A stretch of 64,000 nt of DNA from Thermopetrobacter sp. TC1 (GCF_000746275.1 NZ_KN050830.1:137037-201036); one strand, 5' to 3'. Numbered from the stretch's first letter, positions 1 to 8,919 are shown. Notes: generated from the letters alone by a model not told the origin. Numbers and translations are program-made.

Positions 1-1440
1 GCGCTGCACATCCCCGGAGCGCACCAGGAACAGCACCGCCTTCTTGCCCTTCTTCACCGCCTTGGCGATGGCCGCCTTCACGGCCTCGGGGCTGTCCACT
101 TCGATACCGGCCACCTCGGTGATGATGTCGCCGGGCTTCAGCCCCTTCTTCTCCGCCTGCGAGCCGGGGGCAACGGCGGTGATCATCACGCCCTGACCGT
201 CATCGGCGGTCTTCAGCTTCAAGCCCAGAGCTTCAACGGAAGCGGGCTCGGCCTTCTTCTCGCCGAAGGCCTTGGCGATCTTCTCATCGCTCGGCATCTG
301 GCCGATCTTCACGGTCAGGGTCTTGCGGGCGCCATCGCGCAGCACCACGATCCTGGCCGTCTCGCCCGGGGTGATGTGAGCGATCTTGCGTGCCAGATCG
401 CGCGGGCCCTTCACGGTCTTGCCGTTCACCTCCAGCACCGTGTCGCCCACCTTGAAGCCGGCCCGCTTGGCAGGCGAATCCTCGGTGACCTTCACCACGA
501 TCGCGCCCTTGGGCTCGTCAAGGCCGAGGCTCTCGGCGATATCGGGCGTCACCTTCTGGATCTGCACGCCAAGCCAGCCCCGCGTGACCCGGCCCTTGGT
601 CTTCAGATCCATGATCACTTCCTTGGCCACGGAGGCGGGAATGGCAAAGCCGATGCCGACAGAGCCGCCCGTGGGCGAGAAGATGGCCGTGTTCACGCCA
701 ACCACCTTGCCTTCGAGATTGAAGGCCGGCCCGCCGGAATTGCCCTTGTTGATCGGCGCATCGATCTGCAGGAAGTCGTCATAGGGCCCCGCGCCGATCT
801 GACGGCCCTTGGCCGAGACGATGCCCGTGGTCACGGTGCCGCCGAACCCGAAGGGATTGCCCACCGCGACCACCCAGTCGCCAACGCGCGGATCCTTTTC
901 CGCAAACTCCACGTAAGGAAAGGTCTTGCCCTTGGCATCCACCTTCAGCAGGGCCAGGTCGGTCTTGGGATCGGTTCCCACCACCTTGGCGGTGTAGGTC
1001 TTGCCGTCATTGGTCTTGATCTTCACCACCGAGGCGTTTTTCACCACGTGGTTGTTGGTCACCACATAGCCGTCCGGCGAGATGAAGAAGCCCGATCCCA
1101 CCGACTTGCCGGGCCGCATGCGCGGAAAGCGCTTGTGAAAGCCGAAGCGGTCCAGGCCAAAGTCCTCGAAGAACTTGCGAAACTCCGGCGGCAGCCGGTC
1201 CAGCCCCGGCATCTTCCGCATCATCTCGCGGGCATCCTCGCCCGCCACCGGCTGGTATTCCACTTCCACCGACACCACCGCCGGCATCACCTTCTCGACA
1301 AGGTCGGCAAAGCCCTGCGCCGGAGCCACGCTCTTTGCCTGCGCCGGCACGGCCATGAACACGGAGCTTCCGGCAAGGCCGCCAAGGGCGGTGGCCGAAA
1401 GCGCACCCGCCATGACCAGGGCCATGAGCGAGCGTTTCAT
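1..1440 (-). CDS. degP: DegP/HtrA (Do-family) periplasmic serine protease, 3' end outside window
   Basis: Periplasmic quality-control serine endoprotease. 480 codons are visible and no stop is reached; the last residues (VLFLVRSGDVQR) look like the end of the second PDZ domain, so only about 10 residues should be missing. A signal peptide spans about residues 1-38. The trypsin-like domain carries a complete triad: His131 in TNNHVV, Asp161 in KTDLALL, Ser235 in GNSGGP. Two PDZ domains follow (about 290-380 and 385 to the end). The ATG at 1440 is chosen because it begins the signal peptide. It lies downstream of, and in the same direction as, the sensor kinase. Family assignment is firm; DegP versus DegQ/MucD cannot be decided. 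Confidence 0.93.
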   Translation of the reverse strand, partial: MKRSLMALVMAGALSATALGGLAGSSVFMAVPAQAKSVAPAQGFADLVEKVMPAVVSVEVEYQPVAGEDAREMMRKMPGLDRLPPEFRKFFEDFGLDRFGFHKRFPRMRPGKSVGSGFFISPDGYVVTNNHVVKNASVVKIKTNDGKTYTAKVVGTDPKTDLALLKVDAKGKTFPYVEFAEKDPRVGDWVVAVGNPFGFGGTVTTGIVSAKGRQIGAGPYDDFLQIDAPINKGNSGGPAFNLEGKVVGVNTAIFSPTGGSVGIGFAIPASVAKEVIMDLKTKGRVTRGWLGVQIQKVTPDIAESLGLDEPKGAIVVKVTEDSPAKRAGFKVGDTVLEVNGKTVKGPRDLARKIAHITPGETARIVVLRDGARKTLTVKIGQMPSDEKIAKAFGEKKAEPASVEALGLKLKTADDGQGVMITAVAPGSQAEKKGLKPGDIITEVAGIEVDSPEAVKAAIAKAVKKGKKAVLFLVRSGDVQR

Positions 1441-1769
1441 CCTGCCGGTGCGTCCTTTTTCTCTTGTCCGCATCATTGCTGCTTGCACTCCATCAATTCC
1501 TTCATCGCGGAAGGCCCCGAAATCTCTCCCACCTGGCGGGGCCGTGTTCTCCGCAGTGTCACATTCCCTGGGGCGCTGCCCCCCGTTCGCCGATGTAGAT
1601 AGGAAAGGGCGGCTTACGAGACCATGACGCCCGCATGAATTCTTCGTAAGCCCCGGGGATTCCGCCTGATTTTTTTGAGAAAGGCCCCTTAAGCCGCATG
1701 CCCTGGCCGGGTTTTTTGCGAAAGAGGGGGAACAAGGGAGGATGAAGCGCCGTCTTTTGCCTGCGTTCG
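1441..1769. other. Intergenic gap with probable degP promoter region, no gene seen
   Basis: 329 bases between the kinase stop and the degP start, both genes on the minus strand. No convincing ORF, hairpin terminator or member of the window's repeat families was seen. A degP promoter is expected here; no clear -35/-10 pair could be defended. Confidence 0.4.
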
Positions 1770-4214
1770 TCACATGGCGCTGGGCAACCGTACGGTGACC
1801 GTGGTTCCCTCGCCCTCCACGCTTTCGATTTCCAGCGTGCCGCCATGCAGCTCCACCAGCGAGCGCGAAATGGCCAGCCCCAGGCCCGAACCGCCCTTGG
1901 CCCGGGAATACTGATTCGCCGCCTGCACGAAGGGCTGGCCGAGCTTGTCCAGATATTCCGACGGAATGCCGCTGCCGGTATCGCTTACTTCAAAGCAGAT
2001 GGTGCGGTCTTCCTTCCAGGCTTTCAGGCGCACTTCGCCCGCATCGGTGAACTTGATGGCGTTGGAGAGCAGATTGAGCACCACCTGCTTGATCTTGAGC
2101 GGATCGACCACCGCCGGCAGCGATGCCGGCGCTTCCACTTCAAGCGCCAGCCCCTTGCCGCTGGCCTCGTTCTGCATCAGCTGCGCACACTCGCGCAGGA
2201 TATCGGCCACGTCCGCCTGGCGCACCTCCAGCTTCACCTTGCCGGCCTCGATGCGCGACATCTGCAGGATATCCTCGATCAGCTCGAACATGTGCTGGGC
2301 CGACTTGTGAATGTCCGCCACGTATTCCTTGTATTTCTCCTGCAGCGGCCCGAAGGTCTCCATCAGCATCATCTCGGCAAAGCCGATGATCGGATTGAGC
2401 GGCGTGCGCAATTCGTGGCTCATGCTGGCCAGGAATTCCGACTTGGCGCGCGAGGCCGCCTCCGCCCGTTCCTTCTCGCTGATGTACTTGTGCACCAGTT
2501 CGATGAGGCGGTGCCGCTTCTGCTCCAGCTCCAGCCGCGAGCGCTCCAGCGCCTCCACGGTGGCGCGCAGCTCCGCTTCCGAGCGTTCCAGCCGCTCCTG
2601 CTGGCGCTTCAGCTCGGTGATGTCGGTGCCGACGGAGACAAAGCCACGGTCGCGGATGCGCCGCTCGTTGATCTGCAACCAACGCCCGTCATCCAGCTGC
2701 ACTTCCGCCACCACCTCCTCGCCGTTTTCATCCACGTGAATGGACTGGCGCTTCTTCACCCGCGGCTTTTTCGCCGCCTTCATCACCTCCTCATAGGGCG
2801 TGCCTGGCACGCACACAGACGCCGGCAGCGAATGAAACTGCTGATATTTGGAATTGCACATGACCAGGCGGCTGTCGGCATCCCACAACACAAAGGATTC
2901 GGAGATGGCCTCAATCGCCTCACGCAGCCTGTGCTCCGCTTCCTTGGAGGCCCTGGCTGCCCGCTTCTGATCGGTGATGTCAATGGCAATGCCCACAAGA
3001 CGCGGCGTGCCGTCCGCCGGATCATGCACCAGGGCCCCGCGCGCCCGAAGCCAGATCCAGTGTCCCTTGGCGTCCTGCAGCCTGAATTCGTGATCGAAGC
3101 TGGTGCTGCCGCTGCGCAGCAGATTTTCAGCCAGCTCAGCGATGGGCGCCTCCTCGGGATGCTGGCGGCTGGCGATCTCGCCATAGGAGAGATATTCCCC
3201 GCTCTGCGGCAGGCCGAGCATGGCGTACATGGAGCGCGACCAGAAGATGCGGCCCCGCGCCAGATCCCAGTCCCACAGGCCGCAGCGCCCGTGATCCAGC
3301 GCCGCATCCAGCCGCGCCGTGGCCGAGGCCAGCGCCGCCTCTCCCGCCCGTGCCCGGTCGGCATACCAGTTCATGGCCAGCATCAGCGTGATCAGCGCAA
3401 TGCCGGCCAGACCGAAGGGCACGCCCAGGGCCCAGGCCGTGCGCCGCCAGTCGGCCAGGGCCGCATCCACCGGCTGAATGACCACAAGCCGCCCCTGCCA
3501 GGGCGGCACCTCCGCCGCCGCCACGATCAGGGCCCGCCCCTCGGGCAAGGCCACGGTTTTCGCCTTGGGCGTCATCGCATCGTGCGTGCCGCTTTTCTTC
3601 GTGAAGGACGCGGCCGCAAAGCCTGCGGTGCCGCCTGTGGCCTGTGCATCCTGAGCAAGCAGGACCTGCGCCAGCTTCCGCTGCCCGGCGGGCACGCTGG
3701 CCAGAATGCGCGCATGCGCATCGATCAACGCGAAGATACGGCCCTGAGCGAGCGCGTCTTTCGACAGTGCCACCTGCAGGTCAATGTCGGTGGGCATGCG
3801 CCAGGTGTCGCTCTTGCCGCCGATGATGTCCTTCAGCTTCAGCGCCGCGATCTGCAGGTGATGGTTGGTTCTTTCCGTGGCGGCGGAAATCGTTGCATTG
3901 CGCAGGGTGTAAAGATGCACGGCAAGGCCGGTGAACAGAAGCGTCACGAACAGAAGCGTGACGGCATTGAGCGCAAGGCGCACATGCCGCTGATCCAGCA
4001 CGGCCAGCAGCCGCCGCACGGCTTGGCTGCCCTGGCCGGCATGATCCCGGACGAAGAGTGTTTCCAGGCCGCCTTTCGGCACCGTCTTGCCCCCTGTCGT
4101 GACCGGCTCGCCGATACAGGCGCCCTGAAGATCGGCAGACGCAAGCAGGGCAGAGGCCCTCGTCCGGCCGCTGGGGCCGGTGCCGGACCTGTCTGACCCA
4201 TGGCCTGATGACAT
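1770..4214 (-). CDS. Membrane-bound hybrid-less PAS sensor histidine kinase
   Basis: Two-component sensor kinase of 814 residues. Two membrane helices (about 82-103 and 259-282) bracket a periplasmic sensor region of about 155 residues. Cytoplasmic parts in order: PAS/PAC 1 (about 302-415), PAS 2 (about 425-530), a coiled coil (535-585), HisKA with phospho-acceptor His600 in SMSHELRTP, and HATPase_c with N box (NLLSNAIKF, near 714), G1 (DTGSGI) and G2 (GGSGLGLAIS). There is no receiver domain and no neighbouring response regulator, so it is an orphan kinase; its partner is unknown. The N-terminal 80 residues are low-complexity, so the true start may be later than the ATG at 4214. It may be co-transcribed with degP downstream, but the 329-base gap argues for separate promoters. 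Confidence 0.9.
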   Translation of the reverse strand: MSSGHGSDRSGTGPSGRTRASALLASADLQGACIGEPVTTGGKTVPKGGLETLFVRDHAGQGSQAVRRLLAVLDQRHVRLALNAVTLLFVTLLFTGLAVHLYTLRNATISAATERTNHHLQIAALKLKDIIGGKSDTWRMPTDIDLQVALSKDALAQGRIFALIDAHARILASVPAGQRKLAQVLLAQDAQATGGTAGFAAASFTKKSGTHDAMTPKAKTVALPEGRALIVAAAEVPPWQGRLVVIQPVDAALADWRRTAWALGVPFGLAGIALITLMLAMNWYADRARAGEAALASATARLDAALDHGRCGLWDWDLARGRIFWSRSMYAMLGLPQSGEYLSYGEIASRQHPEEAPIAELAENLLRSGSTSFDHEFRLQDAKGHWIWLRARGALVHDPADGTPRLVGIAIDITDQKRAARASKEAEHRLREAIEAISESFVLWDADSRLVMCNSKYQQFHSLPASVCVPGTPYEEVMKAAKKPRVKKRQSIHVDENGEEVVAEVQLDDGRWLQINERRIRDRGFVSVGTDITELKRQQERLERSEAELRATVEALERSRLELEQKRHRLIELVHKYISEKERAEAASRAKSEFLASMSHELRTPLNPIIGFAEMMLMETFGPLQEKYKEYVADIHKSAQHMFELIEDILQMSRIEAGKVKLEVRQADVADILRECAQLMQNEASGKGLALEVEAPASLPAVVDPLKIKQVVLNLLSNAIKFTDAGEVRLKAWKEDRTICFEVSDTGSGIPSEYLDKLGQPFVQAANQYSRAKGGSGLGLAISRSLVELHGGTLEIESVEGEGTTVTVRLPSAM

Positions 4215-4435
4215 GCGTCTGCCCCGTTACGCCCCCGTTATCCCCGTTCGCATTTGCGAGCCCAAGCAAGCTTCATTGATTCAAAGCCTTGGCCGCATGT
4301 CCAGAGCGCATGCCATCACCCCGCGCAACCCCCGCAGGGATTCGCATCGAATCGGCTGCGTAACGGTTGCGCATCCGAAACGATGTTGCAGAATTCTGAC
4401 AGTTCCTTATTCGTTCCAATCACCAAAAACCGATT

Positions 4436-4858
4436 GATGACGCAGTGGGGGAATGGGCGAAAACCCAACTCACGCCTTCCCTTGCAACAAGGAATAAGAT
4501 GATTGTTAAAGCATTGAATCTAAAAATAAAACATCAGAAACCCAGTTGCCCTTGATATTCTTTTCACCCATGAAGCACCACTTTACCCCCTCCCCCTGGT
4601 AGGGGGAGGGACGGGGAGGGGGTCGGGCAACTTGACTCTGCGCTTGCGGCCCGACCCCCTCCCGGCGCTTCGCGCCGACCTCCCCCTATCAGGGGGAGGA
4701 TTGAGACCATGCATCCTTCAGGCCAGCCCTCCTTAAAAACAACCAAAACAAGATAAGGCCGATGACGCAGTGGGGGAGTTTGCGAAAACCCAACTCACGC
4801 CTTCCCTTGCAACAAAAGATGAGATAGCTATTAAGACATTGATTTTGCAGAATAAAAC
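4436..4858. repeat. Pair of ~96-bp direct repeats flanking another repeat
   Basis: A segment starting GATGACGCAGTGGGGG at 4436-4531 recurs at 4761-4858 in the same orientation. The shared part includes GCGAAAACCCAACTCACGCC and CTTCCCTTGCAACAA. The copies diverge at their 3' ends. Between them lies the G/C-rich palindromic repeat at 4583-4712. The second copy runs directly into the composite repeat at 4856. No ORF is preserved in either copy. Confidence 0.75.
4583..4712. repeat. Palindromic CCCCCTCCCC / GGGGGAGG dispersed repeat
   Basis: Inverted-repeat segment built from CCTCCCCCT...AGGGGGAGG arms and a GGCGCTTCGCGCC-type hairpin. Related sequence recurs at about 20765-20826 and 58618-58680. 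It is intergenic at all three sites and resembles the short extragenic palindromes common in GC-rich proteobacteria. Boundaries are approximate. Confidence 0.7.
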
Positions 4859-5394
4859 GTCATTGCCGGGCCTTTTCCCGGCAATCCAGGGCCATGGACG
4901 ATGCAGTTTTGGTGGGCGATGGCACCCGCCAGAAGGATTGATTTGTGTCGTATAGATATAAAATGCCGGAACGGGATTGTATCCCGTTCCGGAACATTTT
5001 GGCGGGGTTGTAAACCCCGCCTAAGGCATGAATGGTGGGGTAATATACCCCGCCGAAACGTTCCGGAAGGATGTACAACATCCTTCCGGCGATAAGTCTT
5101 AAACTTGGAAGAACCGTTCCTGACTGCCATCACCACATGCTTAAACCGCCCCTGGATACCCGGGACAAACCCGGGTATGACGTAAGTAGTTGATACTCAA
5201 TACAAAAATAACAACCTTCCAAGTTTGGGCAAGGGTGGGAAAGAATGCCTAGATAAAGGCATCTGCGTAGCATGTGACTAATCACGCTCTTCGCAGCGAA
5301 AATCATTCGCAACACACAAAGCAATTTAGTTGGACACGACTGGGCTGATCTACGGGGTGACGAGAAAGATGGTACCGTTGTGTCGTATAGTGTG
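4856..5394 (+). mobile_element. Left-truncated copy of the composite repeat element
   Basis: Modules in the order found in the intact element at 8051-8682: A (CATTGCCGGGCC...CCCGGCAATCC, 4861-4893), a linker, D (hairpins CCGGAACGGGAT/ATCCCGTTCCGG, GGCGGGGT and GGAAGGAT, 4974-5092), E (to about 5190), E2 (about 5217-5335), and the right terminus ending GTGTCGTATAGTGTG at 5380-5394. The left terminus and module C are missing. No protein is encoded. Confidence 0.75.
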
Positions 5395-5477
5395 CCCTGC
5401 CATTCCTGCCTAAGGCGGGTTTTTCAACCCCGCCGAAGCCTCCCGGAAGGATATGAATATCCATCCGGCGGTGAGCG
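5395..5477 (+). repeat. Isolated hairpin-cluster module (module D)
   Basis: Short palindromes around GGCGGGT/ACCCCGCC and GGAAGGATATG/ATCC, abutting the right end of the composite element. It is probably the remains of an older copy into which the composite element inserted. Confidence 0.55.
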
Positions 5478-5524
5478 ATGGCATTCGCCCGCAAAAAGGC
5501 CCTAAGCCATATGCCACGTGAATC

Positions 5525-5992
5525 TCAGCCGAAGAGCCGGGCGTATTCGATTTTCGGGCAGCGGTTCATGATCACGGTCAGGCCCGCCGCGCGGGCGCGC
5601 TCTGCCGCCTCTTCGTTGATCACGCCGATCTGCATCCAGATCACCTTCGGCCGGGGAACAAGCGAAAGCGCCTCATCCACCACCTTTCCCGCCGCCGCGC
5701 TGTTGCGGAAGATGTCCACCATGTCCACCGGCTCAGGGATCTCCGCCAGCCGGGCGAACACCGGCGCGCCGAGCAGTTCGCCCCCCGCCAGTCCGGGATT
5801 GACCGGAAAGACCAGATAACCCTTTTCCTGCAGGAAGTGCTGCACCATGTGCGCCGGCCGCTCCGGTTTCGCCGAGGCGCCCACCAGGGCAATCGTGCGC
5901 ACGCTGTTCAGAACGTGGCGCAGTGTTGCGTCATTCACCTGAGCATCCGGTCCATTCATCCCATCCGGCCCATCCGCCGCCATGCATCCCAT
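5525..5992 (-). CDS. CoA-binding domain protein (YccU-like)
   Basis: Small cytoplasmic Rossmann-fold protein of the CoA_binding_2 family. Visible features: the nucleotide-binding start IALVGASAKPERPAHMV, the central VFPVNPG and the C-terminal NRCPKIEY that this family shares. The family binds CoA in structural work, but its physiological role is not established. ATG at 5992 gives 155 residues; ATGs at 5983 and 5959 are also possible, and the conserved domain begins only about 30 residues in. It lies 50 bases downstream of the crotonase gene on the same strand, so the two may form an operon with a CoA-related theme. Confidence 0.8.
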   Translation of the reverse strand: MGCMAADGPDGMNGPDAQVNDATLRHVLNSVRTIALVGASAKPERPAHMVQHFLQEKGYLVFPVNPGLAGGELLGAPVFARLAEIPEPVDMVDIFRNSAAAGKVVDEALSLVPRPKVIWMQIGVINEEAAERARAAGLTVIMNRCPKIEYARLFG

Positions 5993-6042
5993 CCGTTTTT
6001 CCCGCAAATACCGCTAAGAAGATCCCTCGCGCACCGGGCGCA

Positions 6043-6870
6043 TCAGGCATCACGCCATTCAGGCTTGCGTTTCTCAACAAAGGCGCAGATCCCTTCCACC
6101 GCGTCCTGCAGCATCAGGTTTTCCACGATGACACCGCGCGTATAGGCATAGGCATCCTCAAGCGACATCTCCAGCTGACGGTAGAAGGCATGCTTGCCCA
6201 GCGCCACCACTTTCGCCGACTGCGCGGCAATGCGACGGGCCAGGGCCAGCGTCTCTTCCCTGAGGTTCTCCGGCGCCACCACATGATTGACAAGCCCCGC
6301 CCTTTCGGCCTCCGCCGCCGGCATCAGCCGGCCCGTCACCAAAAGCTCCAGCGCCTTCTTGCGGCCGATGTCGCGGGAAAGCGGCACCATGGGCGTTGAG
6401 CAGAACAGCCCGGCGTTGATGCCGTTCACGCCAAAGCGCGCCGTCTCCGCCGCCAGCACGATGTCGCAGCTGGCCACGAGCTGCGCTCCGGCCGCCGCCG
6501 CCACGCCCTGCACCTCGGCGATGATGATCTTCGGCCCTGCGCGCATGGCCTCCATCATCTCCGTGCAGCGGTCGAACAGGCGGATGAAAAAGGCCTTGCC
6601 GCCATCGGCATCGGCGCGATGGGCATGGATCTCCTTCAGATCATGACCGGCGCAGAACCCCTTGCCCCGCGCCGCCAGCACGATTGCGCGCACGCTGTTA
6701 TCGGCAAAGGCCTGAGAGAAGGCATCATCCAGGGCCTCAATCATCGCCAGGGACAGCGCATTGTAACGCTCAGGCGCATTGAGGATCAGCCGCCGAATGC
6801 CGCCCTCCACATCCTCGCTGACAACGAGCGCCTCATCCCCTGCCGGGGCCTTTTCCGTCCGTTCGCTCAT
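6043..6870 (-). CDS. Enoyl-CoA hydratase/isomerase (crotonase) family protein
   Basis: 275-residue crotonase-fold enzyme acting on acyl-CoA thioesters in the cytoplasm. Oxyanion-hole segments are visible: FCAGHDLKE (about 70-80) and GVAAAAGAQLVASCD (about 125-140). The following FGVNGINAGLFCSTP is like the ECHDC3-type branch rather than classical FadB or ECHS1. Substrate is unknown; hydratase, isomerase or other crotonase chemistry is possible. Start ATG at 6870 is preceded by an excellent GGAGGAGG ribosome-binding site. The CoA-binding gene follows on the same strand. Confidence 0.85.
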   Translation of the reverse strand: MSERTEKAPAGDEALVVSEDVEGGIRRLILNAPERYNALSLAMIEALDDAFSQAFADNSVRAIVLAARGKGFCAGHDLKEIHAHRADADGGKAFFIRLFDRCTEMMEAMRAGPKIIIAEVQGVAAAAGAQLVASCDIVLAAETARFGVNGINAGLFCSTPMVPLSRDIGRKKALELLVTGRLMPAAEAERAGLVNHVVAPENLREETLALARRIAAQSAKVVALGKHAFYRQLEMSLEDAYAYTRGVIVENLMLQDAVEGICAFVEKRKPEWRDA

Positions 6871-7019
6871 GACCTGATCCTCCTCCCTCCCTCACGGCAA
6901 ACCGCCGCCCGGACCACAGCCCATGAAACACGCATCCAATGCCCTTGCGGCCACACATTACCTGCGCACCCCGCACCAATCATCGTCCATGGGGCCTCAG
7001 CGCATGTGTGCCGTGACAA

Positions 7020-7913
7020 TCATTCCGGCGCGGGCTGGTGTGCGTCTGCTGCGCCTTCGCCTTCGGCCTCGTCAGCATCGAGCAGCTTCAGTTTCTCAGC
7101 ATAGACCGGATCGGCCATGAGCGCCTTTACGACTTTCCGGTTGTTCGGCGAGGGAACGAGCACCTTGAGCATCCGCACCAGCTCCTTCTTGCGCTCTGGC
7201 GGAAAGTGCGCGTTGTTCTCAACCGCGCGGATCTGCTGCAGGATGGGCTCGTCACTTCCTGCCAGAACCGAGGAATAGGCAAATCCCAGGTTCATGATCA
7301 CCAGGTTCCACTCCGCCACGTCCTTGAAACCGAAGCGGCGGATTTCTTCCTGCATTTTGCGCCCGGCCTCGGTCTTGTCGGCGAATTCCTGCAAGGTTGG
7401 ATATTCCTCGATACCCTCGTCATACTTGCCGTAAACAGCCGCCAGGGCATCCAGCGCCTTCTTGGCCTTCTCCACATCGAGCTCCACCGCCGCGATGTTG
7501 GGAATATCCTCGCGGATCATCCGTTCAAGCTCGATGGCCTCCTCCAAAGAGCCAGGCGCCGGGCCAACGTTCATCTCCGGCCCTTCAAGCTCCTCCGGCG
7601 GCGGCAGGGCCGGGCCGCTCTCAGGCATTGGCCCGCCGGGAAGATCCTCGCCCGCCGGCGTATCCGGCACCAGTGGCGCAAGCCTGCCCTTGCCGCCCAT
7701 GCCCTCCTGTGAACCGCCCTCGTCGATGATGCGGTCCTGATCCTTCATCGGGCGCGGCGCCGCTGCGGCCTGATGCAGCCCGCCCGGGCTTAAGGCGAAC
7801 ACGGCACACGCCAGGCCAAGGGCCATCACGCTTCCCGCCCGGGCACAAGCCCGCCCGCGTCGAGCCGGCGTGATCGCCTGCCGTTTCCTCCCGTTCTTCC
7901 AGCGCTTTCTCAT
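7020..7913 (-). CDS. Secreted protein of unknown function
   Basis: No family recognised. From ATG 7913 (297 residues) the protein begins with a very basic stretch (RKRWKNGRKRQ), a hydrophobic helix (about 28-52, ending ALSPGGLHQAAAA) that looks like a signal peptide, then a Pro/Gly/Glu-rich linker. The C-terminal half (about 120-285) is charged and helical, with repeated Glu/Lys and one clear hydrophobic strip (WNLVIMNLGFAYSSVLAG). A longer start at 7958 adds 15 residues, but the GGGGG before 7913 is a better ribosome site. It is probably a periplasmic helical protein; no catalytic motif is evident. Confidence 0.65.
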   Translation of the reverse strand: MRKRWKNGRKRQAITPARRGRACARAGSVMALGLACAVFALSPGGLHQAAAAPRPMKDQDRIIDEGGSQEGMGGKGRLAPLVPDTPAGEDLPGGPMPESGPALPPPEELEGPEMNVGPAPGSLEEAIELERMIREDIPNIAAVELDVEKAKKALDALAAVYGKYDEGIEEYPTLQEFADKTEAGRKMQEEIRRFGFKDVAEWNLVIMNLGFAYSSVLAGSDEPILQQIRAVENNAHFPPERKKELVRMLKVLVPSPNNRKVVKALMADPVYAEKLKLLDADEAEGEGAADAHQPAPE

Positions 7914-8050
7914 TACGTCTTTCACGCCCCCGTTTTGCGAACGTCTGTGCAATAGCAATGACGTGCATGGCCTGCAAAGCCGGTGCCGGCCAGTGTAACG
8001 CTCCCCCGGGAAGGCGTCCAGAAAGGCCGGCAGAAGCGCCTAGGTATTAT

Positions 8051-8682
8051 CATACCATACTGCACTCCACTCACCTCGTCATACCGGCGGAAGCCGGTAT
8101 CTCGGGCAACAAATGCATGAATTTGCGGCCCGAGACCAAAGGCTTCCGCCCATGCCTGTCCAAAAAATTCAGGAAGTGTGCTGTTGCCGTCAAATCGACC
8201 GAGAAAAAAAAGACTTTCCATGAGCTGGGAGTTTGTTGTTTAACTCATTGATAAACCACAATAAAACGTCATTGCCGGGCCTTGTCCCGGCAATCCAGGG
8301 CCAAGAATGATACGGTCTTGGTGGGCAATGGCGCCCGCCAGCAGGCTTGATATGTGTCGTATGCTTTTTGATGGGAGGTTCCTCTCGAAGGATAGAGTCC
8401 CGAAGAACCAAATTTGACAGCCATCACCGCATGCTTAAAACCGCCCCTGGATGCCCGGGACACGCCCGGGCATGACGTAACTAGTTGAACTTTCATAAAA
8501 AATATCGCCTCGAAGTTTGGGCAAGGGTGGAAGCATGCCTGGATAAAGGCATCTGCCTAGCATGTGATTAATTACGCTCTTCATGGCGAAAATTATTCGC
8601 AATGCACAGAGTAATTTTTTGGAGACCAATGGGCTTCCGCCGGGGTAACGAGATAGATGGCAGTGGCGTGTTGTGTCGCGTG
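8051..8682 (+). mobile_element. Intact 632-bp non-autonomous composite element with 9-bp target duplication
   Basis: Flanked on both sides by AGGTATTAT (8042-8050 and 8683-8691), an exact 9-bp duplication. Order inside: left terminus with hairpin ATACCGGCGG/GCCGGTAT (about 8051-8150), module C (CCTGTCC...ATTGATAAACCACA, 8153-8262), module A (8268-8302), linker, reduced D (about 8370-8395), E (8395-8480), E2 (8510-8640), right terminus (CCGCCGGGGTAACGAGA...TTGTGTCGCGTG, 8630-8682). Termini start CA and end TG. There is no transposase or long ORF, so it must have been moved in trans. The ends match the 135-bp miniature element found elsewhere in the window. Confidence 0.8.
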
Positions 8683-8750
8683 AGGTATTATTTTACCGTA
8701 TCCTTATCCTTCTGATTAAAAAGGACAAAACGCCATCAACCCATTTTTTC

Positions 8751-8778
8751 TTGACCTTGCCGGTTGCTCGGCATAAAA
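8751..8778 (+). promoter_or_regulatory. Probable sigma-70 promoter of rplM-rpsI
   Basis: TTGACC at 8751-8756, 16-base spacer, ATAAAA at 8773-8778. It is the only good match between the mobile element and rplM, and predicts a leader of about 135 nt before the ATG at 8920. Read by eye only. Confidence 0.5.
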
Positions 8779-8919
8779 GCGCGCCGGACGGGATGCCGCC
8801 CGTCGCATGGCTGGAAACGTAAAAAAGGGGCTGAATGAGGCCTCTTGTCATCCGGTTTTGCGCTTTGAAGACGGCATCATCAAGGGCAGACCTCAACTTC
8901 AGAGGACGGAAAAAGACCC

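Noticed and set aside
1441..1500. Extracytoplasmic-stress (EcfG/RpoE-type) promoter before degP
   Set aside because: A GGAATT is present on the minus strand, but no matching -10 at 16-17 bases.
376..1602. Long plus-strand open frame over the degP gene
   Set aside because: It is the antisense frame of a protease with a full catalytic triad; composition (His/Arg/Leu-rich) is that of a GC-rich shadow.
4856..5095. CRISPR array from repeated GGAACGGG/GGCGGGG units
   Set aside because: Units are palindromes of varying type without constant repeat length or unique spacers, and no cas genes occur.
4831..5324. Short ORFs with repeated peptides in the intergenic repeats
   Set aside because: They fall in hairpin repeats; the same peptides recur only because the DNA repeats recur, and substitutions between copies are not silent.
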